Source of the DNA: Rhizophagus clarus | Taxonomy: Eukaryota; Glomeromycota; Glomeromycetes; Glomerales; Glomeraceae | Assembly: GCA_015698045.1 (NCBI GenBank) | Contig: BLAL01000281.1 | Span: 1 to 64,000, forward strand | Reading direction: 5' to 3' | Length of the DNA: 64,000 bases | Shown: positions 24,716 to 37,410 of the stretch, in pieces | Layout: every line of letters starts with the position of its first letter | Numbering within the stretch: the first letter of the stretch is position 1 | Position numbers and translations under genes: made by a program | Notes under the pieces: model-generated | What the model was told of the DNA's origin: nothing | What the model saw: the letters and a program-made list of their open reading frames with translations, nothing else | Databases searched by the model: none

Positions 24716-25984
24716 AAAAACAGATGTAAATAAATAATTAGTTAATATGATATAATTGTAAAATTTTATTAGTTAATCAAAATGTTTACATATGATAGAA
24801 GTGAGAAATCATTTAGGTGAGAAATAAATTTTCTCTTTTGTTAATATTATAATAAATTATTCAATATAGTATAATAAATTCTTCAATATAATAGATATAT
24901 TAGTCATATAAGATTCCAAATAATATATATAACATTGGAGTCTGATTTTATATAAATTTATATAATATATTTTATTTTTTAATATTATTTTGATAATTTA
25001 TTATGCTTAGTGATATACAATATTAAGTATAAATGATGCATATTAATGATTTATATAATATAAGCCAAAAAAAAATTTCAATTTTGATTCTGGGATAAAT
25101 TTCCCTTTTTTTAACTGATGTATATTTATATTATAAATATTAAGTAATTATATTTGTTTTTTATCTAAAAAATAATACAATTAAATATTATATTATCACA
25201 TAAATGATATAATATTGCATAAGGTATCCTGGATATATATCAATTTTACAGGATCCTGAAATATATATATAGGGGTCAGATCAGCAATTGTGTCGCCATC
25301 ATAGAGAAATTTTATAAAGGTAGATTCTTATTTGCGTACAACCTAATGGTTTTTTAGCTAAGGTAAAGTTATTAAGTTGTGTATTTTTAACAGGTTTTTT
25401 TCTATATAAGGGAGTTGATATGTGTATTTTTAGTTCAAATTTGGCTGATCATATATAATATACACAATGTTTAATAAAAAACTTCAGATTTCAGTAAGTT
25501 ATGTTTTATTTTTTAATTCATTTCTTTTCACGAATAGTTTTTAATGGTTATTTTTTGGTGACTATTTAGCTCTATGGATAAATTTTGGTAAATATTTCAA
25601 ATCAACATTTTTCTTATTTCTGTACCTCATTTTTAACTAACAGTTCTTTACTTTATTTTTTTAAGCGGCTCTTCAGTTCCTTGAACATGCAAAATTTTGA
25701 TAAGACAGTTATTTCAAGTTTTATTTTTGTTTTTTAATGAGCTTTACTAATAGTTCATTTTTTCATATGTAGACAGGAGTTTAGATGGCATTTTAGATAG
25801 GATTTCAGATAGTTTTTTTCTTTTGTTTCTTTAATAAATTTTTTTTTAGTTTTTCTTTATTTTTTTAATAAAACTTTAGACTTAGTTTTTTTTTATTTAT
25901 AGGTTGATGAATCTTTGAATATCTTTGAGCAAAGGTAATTTATTTTTTGTATTTTTTTTAACTTTCTTAATAAAATAAATATTA
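24716..25984. other. AT-rich stretch with two terminal-type motifs
   Basis: Forward motif copies lie at 24911-24950 (GATTCCAAATAATATATATA) and 25249-25282 (CAGGATCCTGAAATATATAT, then AGGGGTCAGATC). The stretch 25300-25980 has no coding frame and leads to the TA duplication of the Tc1 element at 25983. Confidence 0.5.
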
Positions 25985-26207
25985 TCGCCGTTTTCGAATT
26001 AGTGTGATCAGGTGATTTATCGATCAATTAAAATTATCTAACTGAAAACACCGAAAACACCGAAAACACCGAAAACACTCGAAAACAACTAAAAAACAAT
26101 TTTTTTTTAGTGATCATGTGTTCTGCAGTGTCACTCTTTTCTAATTTAGTGCTTAAATAAAATATCACGAAAAAAAAGTTGAATTTTTCGCGTCTAAAGC
26201 TATTCAA

Positions 26208-27908
26208 ATGGCAGAAGTTACAGAAGTTAATTGTAAGTACCTCTTAGGTACATGTTATTCATGCCAAAAATGTTTATATTGTTTTGAATTTCCACAACAA
26301 AATCCATGTAAATGTAATAAAAATAAGCAACCAACAAGAACTAAATATCCAAAACGCGGGCAACAAATTTATCAGCGTTCTTTTACTCCAGACTTATCAT
26401 TTCCAACAGCAAATAAATATTTATTTGATGCTAATATCAAGTTTGGCTATAATAGTAACTTTGAAAAGCCATTTTCTTATACCTTTTGTAGCACTTGTAA
26501 TAGTCAAATCCAGCGATATAGAAGTGCTGATAAAAAAGCACAACAAATTCAAAAAAAAGAAAATGATGATAATATAATTGCTTTAGATGGTTCATCAAAC
26601 GAAAAAGAAGTTGTTAATGTTAATGAAAAGAAAGAAGATCCATCAAATGAAAGAGAGGTTGATTATGTTAATAAAGAAGATCAAATATTCTCTTTGGTGA
26701 GTAGTGACTATTCTGAAGAGGAAAATGGTGATTATGATGTAGAGGAAGAAGAAGATAGTGATCTTGAAGAAATAAAAGTGCAGATTATTGTTAAAAGTAA
26801 AAATATAAAAGATCCTACGGCAAAAACTTTGAGTATTGAACCTGTCAATTATAATAAGTTTATAGAGAAAATAAATTTAGTTGTTCAAAAGTCTTTGAGG
26901 AAAAAAGTCATGTCAAAGGATTATATGATCTCATATAAAGCAGTAAATGCGCGCGGACCATCAAATGAACTTGAAGATGAATTGGATTTTCAAGAATTTA
27001 TTAGTGAGTATAAAAGAGTGATTTTAGCTGGTAAAAAAATGTCAATTATAGTAGTTGTGAGAGATAATAAAACAAAGAAAAAAAAATCACACAGAAAGGT
27101 AAAATCTTTTTATTATAGTAAATTTATTTTGTAATAGATAAATTTTAACATTTTACTTTTTTTAGAGTTCAGATGAAAGTGAATTTTCTTCAACTGAAGA
27201 ATTACAACGTACAAAGAAAAAAAATCACGTGTTATTCGTGAAGAGGATTTATCAAAAGAAGAAAGGACCCGATCTGAAGTTATTTCTACTTTATGTGAAA
27301 TGTATAAATGTAATATACATGCAACACCATGTTTTGTTCAAGAAAATCGCCATTTGCAACTCAATCCTGCAAGACTACAACTTTGGGCTCGTGAAATAGT
27401 AAGATTTTCAACAGAAATAATTTTGTTTTGCATAATAAAAATAAAAATCTTTTATTATTTTTATTAGATAAACAAAGGAACTACCTATGAAGTACCTCCC
27501 TCTTATCCAACATTTGATGTCAAATCAAGTATATCCGTCAATAAGAATAATTTGGCAATGCAAGCACAAGTTAGTCACGCACCCACTACTCCTGTTCCTA
27601 TCATTATTCAATTACCATCCCAATTTTATCAACATTCTACTTTTCAAGAACAATCAACAACGCATAATTCTAATAATTCAAATGCTAATTTAGCATCACT
27701 AAATTCATTACCTTCAATTGGAGAATTTCTCAATAGTCTAGATCACAAACATAATTGCAATGTGTATTCTAATTTTGAGAATACTTTTCTTGAAGAAGAA
27801 ATTACTGTAAATATAATCAAAGAATTGTCAGATGAGCAATTGCAACGACTAGGAGTAGTAAAGATTGGGTGGCAGAAAAATATCAAACAAGCAGCTCAAA
27901 GATTTTGA
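26208..27908 (+). CDS. passenger gene of the Tc1 element: Cys-rich protein with C-terminal SAM domain (one frameshift)
   Basis: Exons are 26208-27098, 27166-27398 and 27468-27908, joined by GT-AG introns in consistent phase. The N-terminus has many cysteines (NCKYLLGTCYSCQKCLYCF...CKCNKNK; later FCSTCNSQ), probably zinc-binding. A Glu/Asp-rich linker follows, then a basic region. The last ~65 residues (IGEFLNSLDHKHNCN...FLEEEITVNIIKELSDEQLQ...KIGWQKNIKQAAQRF) form a typical SAM domain. Exon 2 needs one extra base in an A8 run at 27217-27224 to stay in frame (KKKSRVIREEDLSKEERTRS follows). With that base the product is about 521 aa; without it the protein ends early. The role is unknown; the place inside the element suggests captured or accessory function. 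Confidence 0.7.
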
Positions 27909-28003
27909 AATTTTTTCTTATATGTAGTTGAATATATCTTTTATTTTTTTCTAATAAATCTAATAAATTGACTTCTAAATAAATTTCTAATAAAATTAGT
28001 ATT

Positions 28004-29103
28004 CTAAACATAAATTGATGCTTCAAAAAATGTTTGTGCCATTTGAGGTGTAATTTGACTACATGCAACTAATAATGCATATATAGGATCATTACAAGCT
28101 TTCATAAAATCACGATTATGTCTAATCCATGATTTGATGGTTGAAAACGCAGTTTCAATTGGATTAAAATCTGGAGAATAAGGTGGAAGAAAGACAACAT
28201 GGCATCCTAATCCCTCTAATAAAGCCACTAATTCATTATCATGATGAATTCTAGCATTATCCATTACAATAACACTATTGTCTCCTGGATATGGATTCAT
28301 TATTGGCACCTAAAAAAAATAATGATCTTGTCAATTGTATAAACAAATAAAATAAAAATTCATGTTGTTGCTTACCACTTGATCAAGAACAAAGTCAACA
28401 AATTTCTTTTTATCACATGATCCTTCAAATATATCAATAGCAACAAATCCATCTAGTGTAAGAGCAGGCAGAATGGTATATCGTTTCCCTCTTACAAAAA
28501 CCACTTTTTTTTGAGCAGGAGTATTTCTAAGTGAATATCCATATAGTCGGGAGAGACTTCTTTCATCTTTAGCACTTTCATCAATAAAAATAAGTTGATT
28601 TCGAGTATAATGCTCACCAATTGTAGCTAAATAATGTGCACGTACGATTTCATTTCTTTCTAATGCTGCTTTTTGTAACTACATAGCAAAAAAAACTTTT
28701 AGTAATTTTATTACATCAATTATTTATAATAAATATCAAATAATATATTTACCTTTTTTCTAGTAATTCCTAAATACTGAAGTGACCGCCAAAGTGCTGC
28801 AATAGACGCTCTTTTCCCTGTTAGAGATTCCATTTCATATACTAACTCATCTAAATACCAGTCCACTTTTTCGCTAACAAGATTTCTAAGTATAATCATA
28901 TCTCTTCTGTTAAAGAGCTTTCTTCGTCCAGGAACACCTCTAAAAGGATTTATAACACAAGCCCAGCGGTTATATCTCTTTTTTATTTTATTTACAACGC
29001 CCTTACTCATATGCAATGTATTGGCAATTTCTACAGTTGACAAACCATCGATATAAAGATAAATAATGCGCCAATATAAGTCTTCACTAAATTCTTTAGG
29101 CAT
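28004..29103 (-). CDS. Tc1/mariner transposase, DD34E, 319 aa, three exons
   Basis: The enzyme cuts and rejoins the element ends at TA sites. Exons are 29103-28753 (117 codons), 28678-28376 (101) and 28309-28004 (101 plus stop TAG), all phase 0 with GT-AG introns. Residues 1-117 hold a tandem helix-turn-helix DNA-binding region (SEDLYWRIIYLYIDGLSTVE, MSKGVVNKIKKRY) and a GVPGRRK linker. The catalytic triad is visible: first Asp in LIFIDESAKDER, second Asp in VIVMDNARIHHD, Glu in YSPDFNPIETAFSTIK, 34 residues after the second Asp. The frame is intact and the length is normal for the family, so the copy may be functional. The ATG is followed by PKEFSEDLYW with no good earlier in-frame start. 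Confidence 0.92.
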
Positions 29104-29414
29104 ACTTGAGTTTACCTATAAAAATAAAAGACTGTTTATTACAGACTACATTTGTAATTATTCGGAATTTATGGAATCTTTGGAATTAGTTAGGAATCGT
29201 TTACTTACCAGTCTATAAGCTACTAACGAAAAAACGCGACTATGATAACTAAATTATGAAAAAGGTGATACAACAGTGGCTTAGCATGATGTTAATCAAA
29301 TAATATTTATTATTATATATGTGCACATGTTAGTTTTTTTTTGTAGTCCCGAAGTCAATTTTTTATTTAATTAGCAAATTTAGTGCCGATCACACTAATT
29401 CGAAAACGGCGATA

Positions 29415-31740
29415 AGTATAATTTTTTGTTTTTTAGTTAACAAACAGATCTCTGAGCATGGTATTTTAACAAATATATTTTTTAATTTAGGTTTTTTTTT
29501 ATTTTTTTCATTCTTTTGTTTACTAATAGTTTGTTATTTCTGATTTTTTTTTAGATGATTTTGTCTTTTGAAAGGGAATCCAGTAATAGGAAATTTTGGT
29601 GACAAGAAATGCAAAAATAGTAAGCTTTGTTGCAAAACTTTACTGTATATTTTGTTTTGCAATCTAACATTTCTTTACCTTTTTTTTTGTAGAGTTTATA
29701 TAGGGTATCAATTAGGAATGTTTGATTCAGAAATAAATTTACTTTAACAAAAATGATGTATTTTTGTATTAATTGTTATTAAAAAACAATTCATAAATGA
29801 TACAATAATAAAAATTACGCTATTTAATTATGAAATATTAATGATAAATAATTTAATACCATGATTAATCAGATCAAATCGATTAATAACTTTATAATTG
29901 ATTAATCGATTAGTAAAAGATTCAGACCCTTAAATTATAATGGCATATCAAAAAATAAAATAAAATAAAATAAAAATTCATATATATGTAAAGAAATTTT
30001 ACCCAATATTTTTACTACTTGCTTGTATATATCATTAAAATGGCAAATAAAGATAAATACTTTATCAGTTAAGAAAGATATAAATATATATAATTGAAAG
30101 TCAGAAAATTAGCTTGCATATTTTTTCTGATTTTCTGATGTCATATAATTTTGCATACTAACCTTATAGAATACCCTTATGTACAGCATTTAGTAAAAAA
30201 TTGAAAAGCCATCTGACCCCTATATGTATATTTTAGGGTTCTAATTTTACTAATTTAAAAATTAAATTATATCTGAAAGTATTTTGTATGGAATATGAAA
30301 AAATTGATCAGAATTAGTTGAATTTTTGTCAGAATTAAGATTTTTTAACTATATATCATATTTAGGTATCTTATCATGAGATACGTGAAAAAAAAATCTT
30401 TTATACAGTGTTATATAGTACTTTTTAAAATTTTTATTATAAAATTTACTTTTTTCATTAAAATAAATAAATTTATTCTAGAAAATAAAGAAAAATACTA
30501 TAGAATTAGTTTATTAAAAAAAAAATTATAAAATTAAAAAATTATTTAAAATAATTACTAAATAAATCTTAATTAAATATTTTATAATTCAAAATTTAAT
30601 TTGATAAATTACTATATATTTATTATTAGATAATATATTTTTTTTCTCACAAATTATAAAAAATTTTTAAAGAATAAAAAAAAAAATTATAGTTTATATT
30701 TAAAACAAAAAAATCATTATATATACTTTTAGCTTATTTAACTTAAAATTAATGAAAAATTAATGAAAAAATAATAAAAAAATTAATAGAGTTTATAAAA
30801 AAAAAAAATATTTATTATAATTTAATTAAAAGTAAATTATATTGTATAATCCTATAATATAATATAATTTAATTTGTAAAATATAATTTTATTTTAGAAT
30901 TATAATAACTTATAAAATATTTTAATTTTATTAATTTTTATTGATTAGCTTATATGATAAATATTTTAATAATAATTAATTAATAAAATTAAAAAATATA
31001 TAATTTTAAATTTAATATTTATAATTTATCTTTTATTTATTTTATTTTTAGATTTTTATATATTAATATATAATATAGTTTTATAAATAAATAAATAATT
31101 TTTTTCAAATTTTGATATTTAATATTAATAATAATAAAAATATAAAAAATTGTAAAATTTGATATATATATAATATGAATACAATAAGTTTTCTATAATT
31201 TTAATAAAATAAAATTTAGTACAATTATATCTTAATATAATAAAGCAAATATTTAAATTAATCAGATTTTTATTGTTAATATTATAATAAATTATTCGGT
31301 ATAAAAGTATAGTTATGTGATTTACTAATTTAATTAGATAGTTTGAATATCAAATCTAGAAAAAAATTTTTTTATAATATTGCTAAACAAAAAATATAAC
31401 TGAACTTTTGGATTAAGATAAAGAAGAATTAAAAAAGATGATTTTTATTATTTTTTAAATAATTAAATTATTTTTTTTTTTTCTTTTTTGTAATATTACC
31501 AAATAAAAAATAAGACTAGATTTTGAAATTAAGGTAAGAAAAGGTTAAGAAAAGTATTATTATTTTCTTAAAAAATTTATTATTTTTATTTTTATAAGGA
31601 TATTAGATGAAATATAAATAGTAGATAAGTATCATGCAAATAAAGTTAACTTTGATATGCAAATGCAAAGTTAATGAAATCAATAATACAATTTAATTAT
31701 ATTTTAATATTATTAAAATGGTTTATTAAATATCTTTTAT
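29415..31740. other. AT-rich spacer without genes
   Basis: No coding frame or RNA gene is visible. The copy of the recurrent terminal motif at 30209-30242 (inverted) is the only structured item. Most of the rest is A/T-only sequence with short poly-A and poly-T runs. Confidence 0.55.
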
Positions 31741-31746
31741 AAAAGT

Positions 31747-31915
31747 ATTCTGTACTTTTTATATATTGTATATTTTAAAAAAATTATTTTATTAAACGAT
31801 TATTCTGTACTTTTCATATATTGTATATTTAAAAAAAATTATTTTTATTAAATGATCATTCTGTACTTTTCATATATTGTATATTTAAAAAAATTATTTT
31901 TATTAAATGATCATA
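31747..31915 (+). repeat. tandem repeat, 54-57 bp, three copies
   Basis: TTCTGTACTTTTCATATATT (one copy with TTTTTAT) starts at about 31748, 31803 and 31860. Each copy is followed by GTATATTTAAAAAAATTATT and TATTAAAYGAT. Confidence 0.8.
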
Positions 31916-34900
31916 AGATTACTATTAGTATATCAATCATCTTTATTTTATTGGAAAAAATTTGTTATAAAAAAATTTGGTATAAAAAAAAAATTATTTT
32001 TATATATGTTATTTTGTAATTTTACTTTGTATAATAATATATAGGCCATAATTAATAAAATTTAGTTAATCAAGAGTTTTTTTATATATTAATATCTGTC
32101 TTATATTATCAATTTGTTATATAGTATTTTTTGTTATATTGAGATTTACTGTAAAAAGGGATAATTACAGTATATGTATACTTTAAATATAATATTGATT
32201 AATTTTAAAATTTGCAAAATATTTAAAATATAATTTTCTATATAATATAAAAATAATCATAAAATTTTATTTTAAGTTGTATAATAATTGGTTAATTATA
32301 AAAATTATTACATTGAATTATAATTATTTAAATATCATTATTATTAAAAAATTGTTAAAATTATGATGATAAAGTTTTTTTTTTAATTTGATAAAAAATT
32401 AATATTTATAATGTATTTTAATCTATTTGCATTATTTTAAGGTATTTTGCTATTACATTCAAAATAAATTCAATTATATTATTTATATAAATCATTTTGT
32501 TTTAAATAATGCATAATGCAAAAAATAAATAATACTTAATAAGCAAAAGATTTGTAATACTAAAACAATACTTGCTTTTACTAAAAAATATCATTATCAA
32601 AGTTTTGTATTATTAAAATGGTAGTTCTCTTAGTTTTCATTTTTTTTTTTTTATTTCCATAGTATTTATACAAATAAACATCTAGGATATTAATTTCCGA
32701 ATTTTCCTTTAAAGTTATAATATTTATTTATTAATTAATTCCATTTTATTTTTCATTTTTTTTTTTTTTTTCATTTTTTTTTTCTTTCAATTATTTTAGA
32801 ATTTTCTTTCATTCCCTCGCCAATCGATGATCGTCCACCACCAGTCCAAACGATTCACATTTTTTTTTTTTTTTGTGTATATACTTACATAAAATGTTTA
32901 TGCATAATTATTATTTATTTCGTTACCTTTTTTTTTAAGATATAAAAAAAAAATAGATCGATCTTATTATGCTATATGACTGACATCTGGCTTTAAAATT
33001 GGCAAATCTTTTTTTGGAAAAAAAAAAAGAAAAAAAAAAAAAATTTTTTCTTTTTTTTGCCCCAATAATCAATCGAACATTACATAAGCTATAAAATTTC
33101 ATAATTTCCGCAGGTCTCAACTTCTTAATTCTGGTGAAAAAAAATATATATTTCTTTTTAAATACACTAAAGATACTGAATAACTCCACATGCTTTCTGA
33201 CTATGAAAAGCATGAAAAAAAAATAATTCATTCAGACATAAACGCGCGCTCTTAATCCATATAAATCTATTCTTTTGATGGCGCAGCACTTTGAATGAAG
33301 AAAGTTTACATTTAAAGAAATGCAGTGCACCAAACTTCATTGTATTATCATGCAGGCTGACAGTAAAGTTTCGCCGAATCACGGATGCCTTAATTAGTAA
33401 CATTTGGTGTGGTCAATAACTTTTTTTTTATACGAGCATAAACATTACCTGTTGAAAATTGTCTTTTTAATGTTGAGTCACGTCTCACTGCGAGAATCAC
33501 AAAAAAAAAATTTTTGATTATAAATGTGGTAAATGTGGTGTGATTATCAAATATTACGTACCGCGCCACTTAAATTTTACGTGATATAAAAAGCCCACTC
33601 AAATGAACTTTCTGCTCTTTCAATATATGGCACTATATCTACAATGAAATAAACGAAAAATCACGACACAAATTATGTTTCAAAAGCTTCATAAGTTTCA
33701 ATATGTTTCATCAAATGTTAAACAGTACGTCAAATTAACACGCTCATTAATAACACTTACTATCCTAAGTAAGATCGGTTCTTACAATTAACCTATAAAC
33801 AAACTCATTCGTTATAATTTTTTTTTTTTTGAATTCATACTATCAACTCCCTTTCGCGTTATTATGTTTTCAATTGAGATTTCGAATTTCTCTTGTAAAA
33901 TATATTCTTTCTTTTTTTCATCATTCTTTTTTTGTTTCACCAAGAAGTTCATTGTAGGTAAAATGCATACAATATGATCATTGTTATTAATAAGTGGCCC
34001 CATTCTCCACGTGATCGGCATACATAAAAACATTAAAGATTTTTCAAAAAGTCCACTTACATTTAAATAATAAGTTACACCTTATGTCATTCTCATTTGT
34101 GATCAACATGTCAAAAACCAAAAATCGTTATTAAAAAAAAACAAATATAAGCAAATGCCGAATATCACAAAATTTTAAACCAACTTACGCGAAATAGAAA
34201 AATATAAGCCCAAGAAGTATTCTTGTTTCTTTCCGTATCTTTTCCCACAATCCTACAATTCATGTGCAAAATAATTCTACGAAGATCAATCTCCTTCATT
34301 ATATATTCCATCATTTAGTTGCGCCAATGGATCTTCCATCTCAATCTATATTCTTTTTACTATCATCCCCCCATAAAATCTCTCACTATGCTGGTAGCAC
34401 ACTCCTTAAGACAGTAAATACAAGGTAAATCATTTGACATTTCCGCGTGTTAGCACACACTTTATTACCTTAAAAAAATCTTATCAAGAAACCTTTATTT
34501 ACAACCAAAACAACTTTTTTTTTTTCCATACAGATAAGTTAAACGACGAAGAAATACGAAACCCGACAAAAACAACGCAAAAATAAAAATAAAATAATAA
34601 GTCCCCATAGGGGACAATCTTAGATTCCATATAAGTTGACGTTATTTTTGTCGGGAGCATAAGAAATATATAATTTAATTTTTAATAAAAAAAAAAAGTG
34701 CTCCGGCTGTTATTTGTAATTTATGGCATATGAATAATAAAGAAAAAAAAAATTTTTTTTTAAACGATTAAATGATGTGACGAAAAAGTGACGAAAGCAA
34801 AAAATTTAAATGTTCAGTGGGGTAATTAAAAAAGTGATAAACCAAGATAGGAGATAGTGAAATATTATAAAAGGAAATTGAAAGGGGAAAAAGTCCTTAA

Positions 34901-35104
34901 TTATATAAGCATAAAAAAAAGGGAAATTGAGTGGTATAATTAATACCCCCGCATATGTTATTACTGTTACATATATAATTTTTTTTTTTCGGTTTTTTTT
35001 CTTTTTTTTTTTTTTTGATCATAAAAATAAGATAATCATAATCCCGCAATCATTTCCAAAACCAGATATCCCAATATGGTTGTTAGTTAGGAATTGTAAA
35101 TTTA
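31916..35104. other. gene-poor stretch downstream of the PKA regulatory subunit
   Basis: 31916-32900 is A/T-rich with no frame. From about 32900 composition becomes more balanced, but the frames at 32935-33403 and 33812-34033 lack recognisable motifs and codon character. The last several hundred bases before 35105 are probably 3' UTR and terminator of the minus-strand PKA gene. A weak CACGTGAT word lies near 34006. Confidence 0.45.
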
Positions 35105-37410
35105 TTACAATACATCTACACCGCCAGCCCCACTGTACCCGCTTCTCTTGCGCGGATATTCATCCTCAACATCAACAGCCATGCTTTCATCACCATTAAC
35201 TTGAGATGACACGTGATTGTCACCGGATTCTTGTGGTCGACCTTGTTGTAAATTATATTCTGCGGCATTTCTTCTGAAAATATCCATAATAGGTCCTAAT
35301 AGACGAACGAAAGCATCTCTTCGAAGAGCTGCTACACGTACAGGGCCTCTTGCAACAACCGTTGCTTTACGTGGTTGATCATTGATGAGTGCGAGCTCTA
35401 TTTTAGGCATAAAGAAATTCGATGAGTATATTTTTATTATACATATATATATATATTTAATATTAATTACCTCCAAAATAAGAGCCAACATTAAGGCCTG
35501 GCAATTGTTGTTCAATGCCTGAATCATTAATTTTACTGATACTAACTGTGCCTTGTTCGATAATATAAAAGTGTTCACCAGGTTCACCCTGACTTATGAT
35601 AGTATCACCATCATCATAATTGTTAGGTTCTAAGGCATCAGCAAGTTTGGTGATTTCGGACCTATCTAAAGTTGAAAGGAATGAAACGGATCTTAAAAAT
35701 TCTTCATAAGCTTTGCGTTTTCGATAAACACAATTGGTAATGGTACGTAAGAATGTTTCTCTGCCAACGGCCCATAAAGTTCCATTCGTCTTTGCCCTGA
35801 CGGTTGCAGCACGTGGTGTCTGTCATAAAAAATAAGTATAGGATATATAACTTTATTTATGAAGAAAGATATGACATTACAAAATATCACTTACGTTGTA
35901 CATTAACGCGAGTTCTCCAAAACTTCCACCATCACCGATTTCTAGAACTAATTGGCCATGAACAAAGATTTCGAATAAACCATGTTCGATAACGTAAAAA
36001 TAATCGCCTTCCTCTCCTTGTTTAATTACAAGTTCATTCGCCACTACGGGTTTTTCGAACATTGCATCAACCTGATTCCAAGTCACATGACATAGAAGTT
36101 AATATATCATGTGATGTAGGACAAAGTAACGTGTGGAACACTTACAACATGTTGTTTTGTTTCGCGATCGAGATTTTTGAACAACAAGTTGAGGGTAGTA
36201 GCTTCATCAATCCGCTTTTTAGCTTCTTCGGATTTATATATAATTGGACGTTCGTCAATATTATCTGTTGGTTTCATCGACTCGGCGCTTACGGACATTC
36301 GGCGTCCTTTTCTAGGGGTTATGACACGGGTATGATTGTTGCGCATGGTAGACAATGGATGATTATTTGGTGGAGAAGGAGGTAAGGTAGTGCGCCGTTG
36401 ATGAACCAGATTTTCGTCAGTTTGTTGATGAGGTACATACTGATCAAAGTTTGGCCCCGAAGGATGTGTAGAAAAGTAGGGCGGAGTTCTGATCTCCATT
36501 CTTAAATAAAAAAAAAAAGATTTTTTTTTTTTTTTTTTTGACGAATGAACAAAGATTCAACTTACATAAATGTTTACATAATAAGAAATTTTAAATAAAA
36601 AAATTACAATGTATCCTCTTCAGAACGATGACGTTTTTTACTGCTAATATTACTTGGTTCCGCTATAAAATAACATCAATTAGTTTAAATACAAATGATC
36701 CTATCAAAAGATGAACAATTAATTTAAATTATAATAAAACTTACAAATTTGACCTGAGGTGGTTGATGGTACGTTTCGAATGCCAGCAACACTGTTTAGT
36801 TCCAAGTTTTGTGCAGCGTACTCTTCAAAGAGTTGCTATTGACAAAAACATTTTGTTGATGATAGGGAAAGATCGAAGAATTGATAATTGAATTTTTTTT
36901 GATTCAAAGTAACAAAGTTATAAAATTTCGGTGGCGAAGTAATTGGCGTAGTAAATTTTATTGAACGCGAGTAAAGATGCGCGTGCGCGTAAATATAAAG
37001 AGAAAAAAGAGAGAGAAGTACAGGTTAGCTAACGTAGTTCAAAATGCAAAAGTTAATAGAAGGGTAGTCAGGACAGTGATAATGTGGCTTTGCCGCATAT
37101 GACAAAACGGTGAAATTGTTTCCAAGTCGGAGGAATAAATAAGTGCATAAAACGGTAACTCCGCTTTGGCATAAACGAAAAAGGTAAGTTTTTTTTACGT
37201 AAACAACAAAAAAAAATAGAATAGATACTTTACCGAGTACAGTAGCGGCTCTTTCGACTCCCTCTTCTTTTGTTGAACAGATCGCACACAACCGACAACG
37301 AATTCGTAAGGATCTGAAGGTTGGTAACGGAGCAGCGCACCTTCGAGTTCTGGAAACAAAGTATTTAATTCGTGACGTTCCATATACGTTAGCACTCGAG
37401 GGTCTTGCAT
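35105..37410 (-). CDS. PKAR: cAMP-dependent protein kinase regulatory subunit, 498 aa, seven exons
   Basis: It holds the PKA catalytic subunit inactive until cAMP binds (cytosol/nucleus). Exons: 37410-37234, 36835-36745, 36662-36608, 36500-36146, 36071-35895, 35819-35471 and 35397-35105; all splice GT-AG and phases add up to 499 codons. Residues 1-45 form the dimerization/docking region (ERHELNTLFPELEGALLRYQ, PSDPYEFV). The inhibitor site is GRRMSVS at about 174-178, with Ser at the phospho-acceptor position, so it is a type II-like, autophosphorylated subunit. Two cyclic-nucleotide domains follow. Their phosphate-binding cassettes, FGELALMYNTPRAATV (about 271-290) and FGELALINDQPRKATV (about 400-417), keep the Glu and Arg that hold cAMP. 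The first cassette is split by the intron after MYN. The acidic/Ser tail (417-498) is longer than in yeast or animals. Confidence 0.95.

Larger units (their letters stand above)
25985..29412. mobile_element. Tc1/mariner-type element, 3428 bp, two convergent genes
   Basis: The first 25 bases (25985-26009, starting TCGCCGTTTTCGAATTAG) are perfectly inverted at 29388-29412, and each end is flanked by TA (25983-25984 and 29413-29414), the Tc1/mariner target. Inside, a complete three-exon DD34E transposase runs on the minus strand and a second gene with zinc-type cysteines and a SAM domain runs on the plus strand. Their stop codons are 95 bp apart. Perfect ends and an unbroken transposase suggest a young, possibly active copy. 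A short (ACCGAAAAC)n run at 26046-26085 near the left end could be an internal protein-binding array. Confidence 0.92.
25249..30242. mobile_element. possible outer element into which the Tc1 element inserted
   Basis: The reverse complement of 30209-30242 (CCTAAAATATACATATAGGG then GTCAGAT) matches 25255-25281 (CCTGAAATATATATATAGGG then GTCAGAT) at 25 of 27 positions. The two lie in inverted orientation about 5 kb apart with the 3.4-kb Tc1 element between them. Without the insertion the outer unit would be about 1.56 kb. Flanking TA bases fit a TA target but are uninformative in such AT-rich DNA. Confidence 0.5.
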
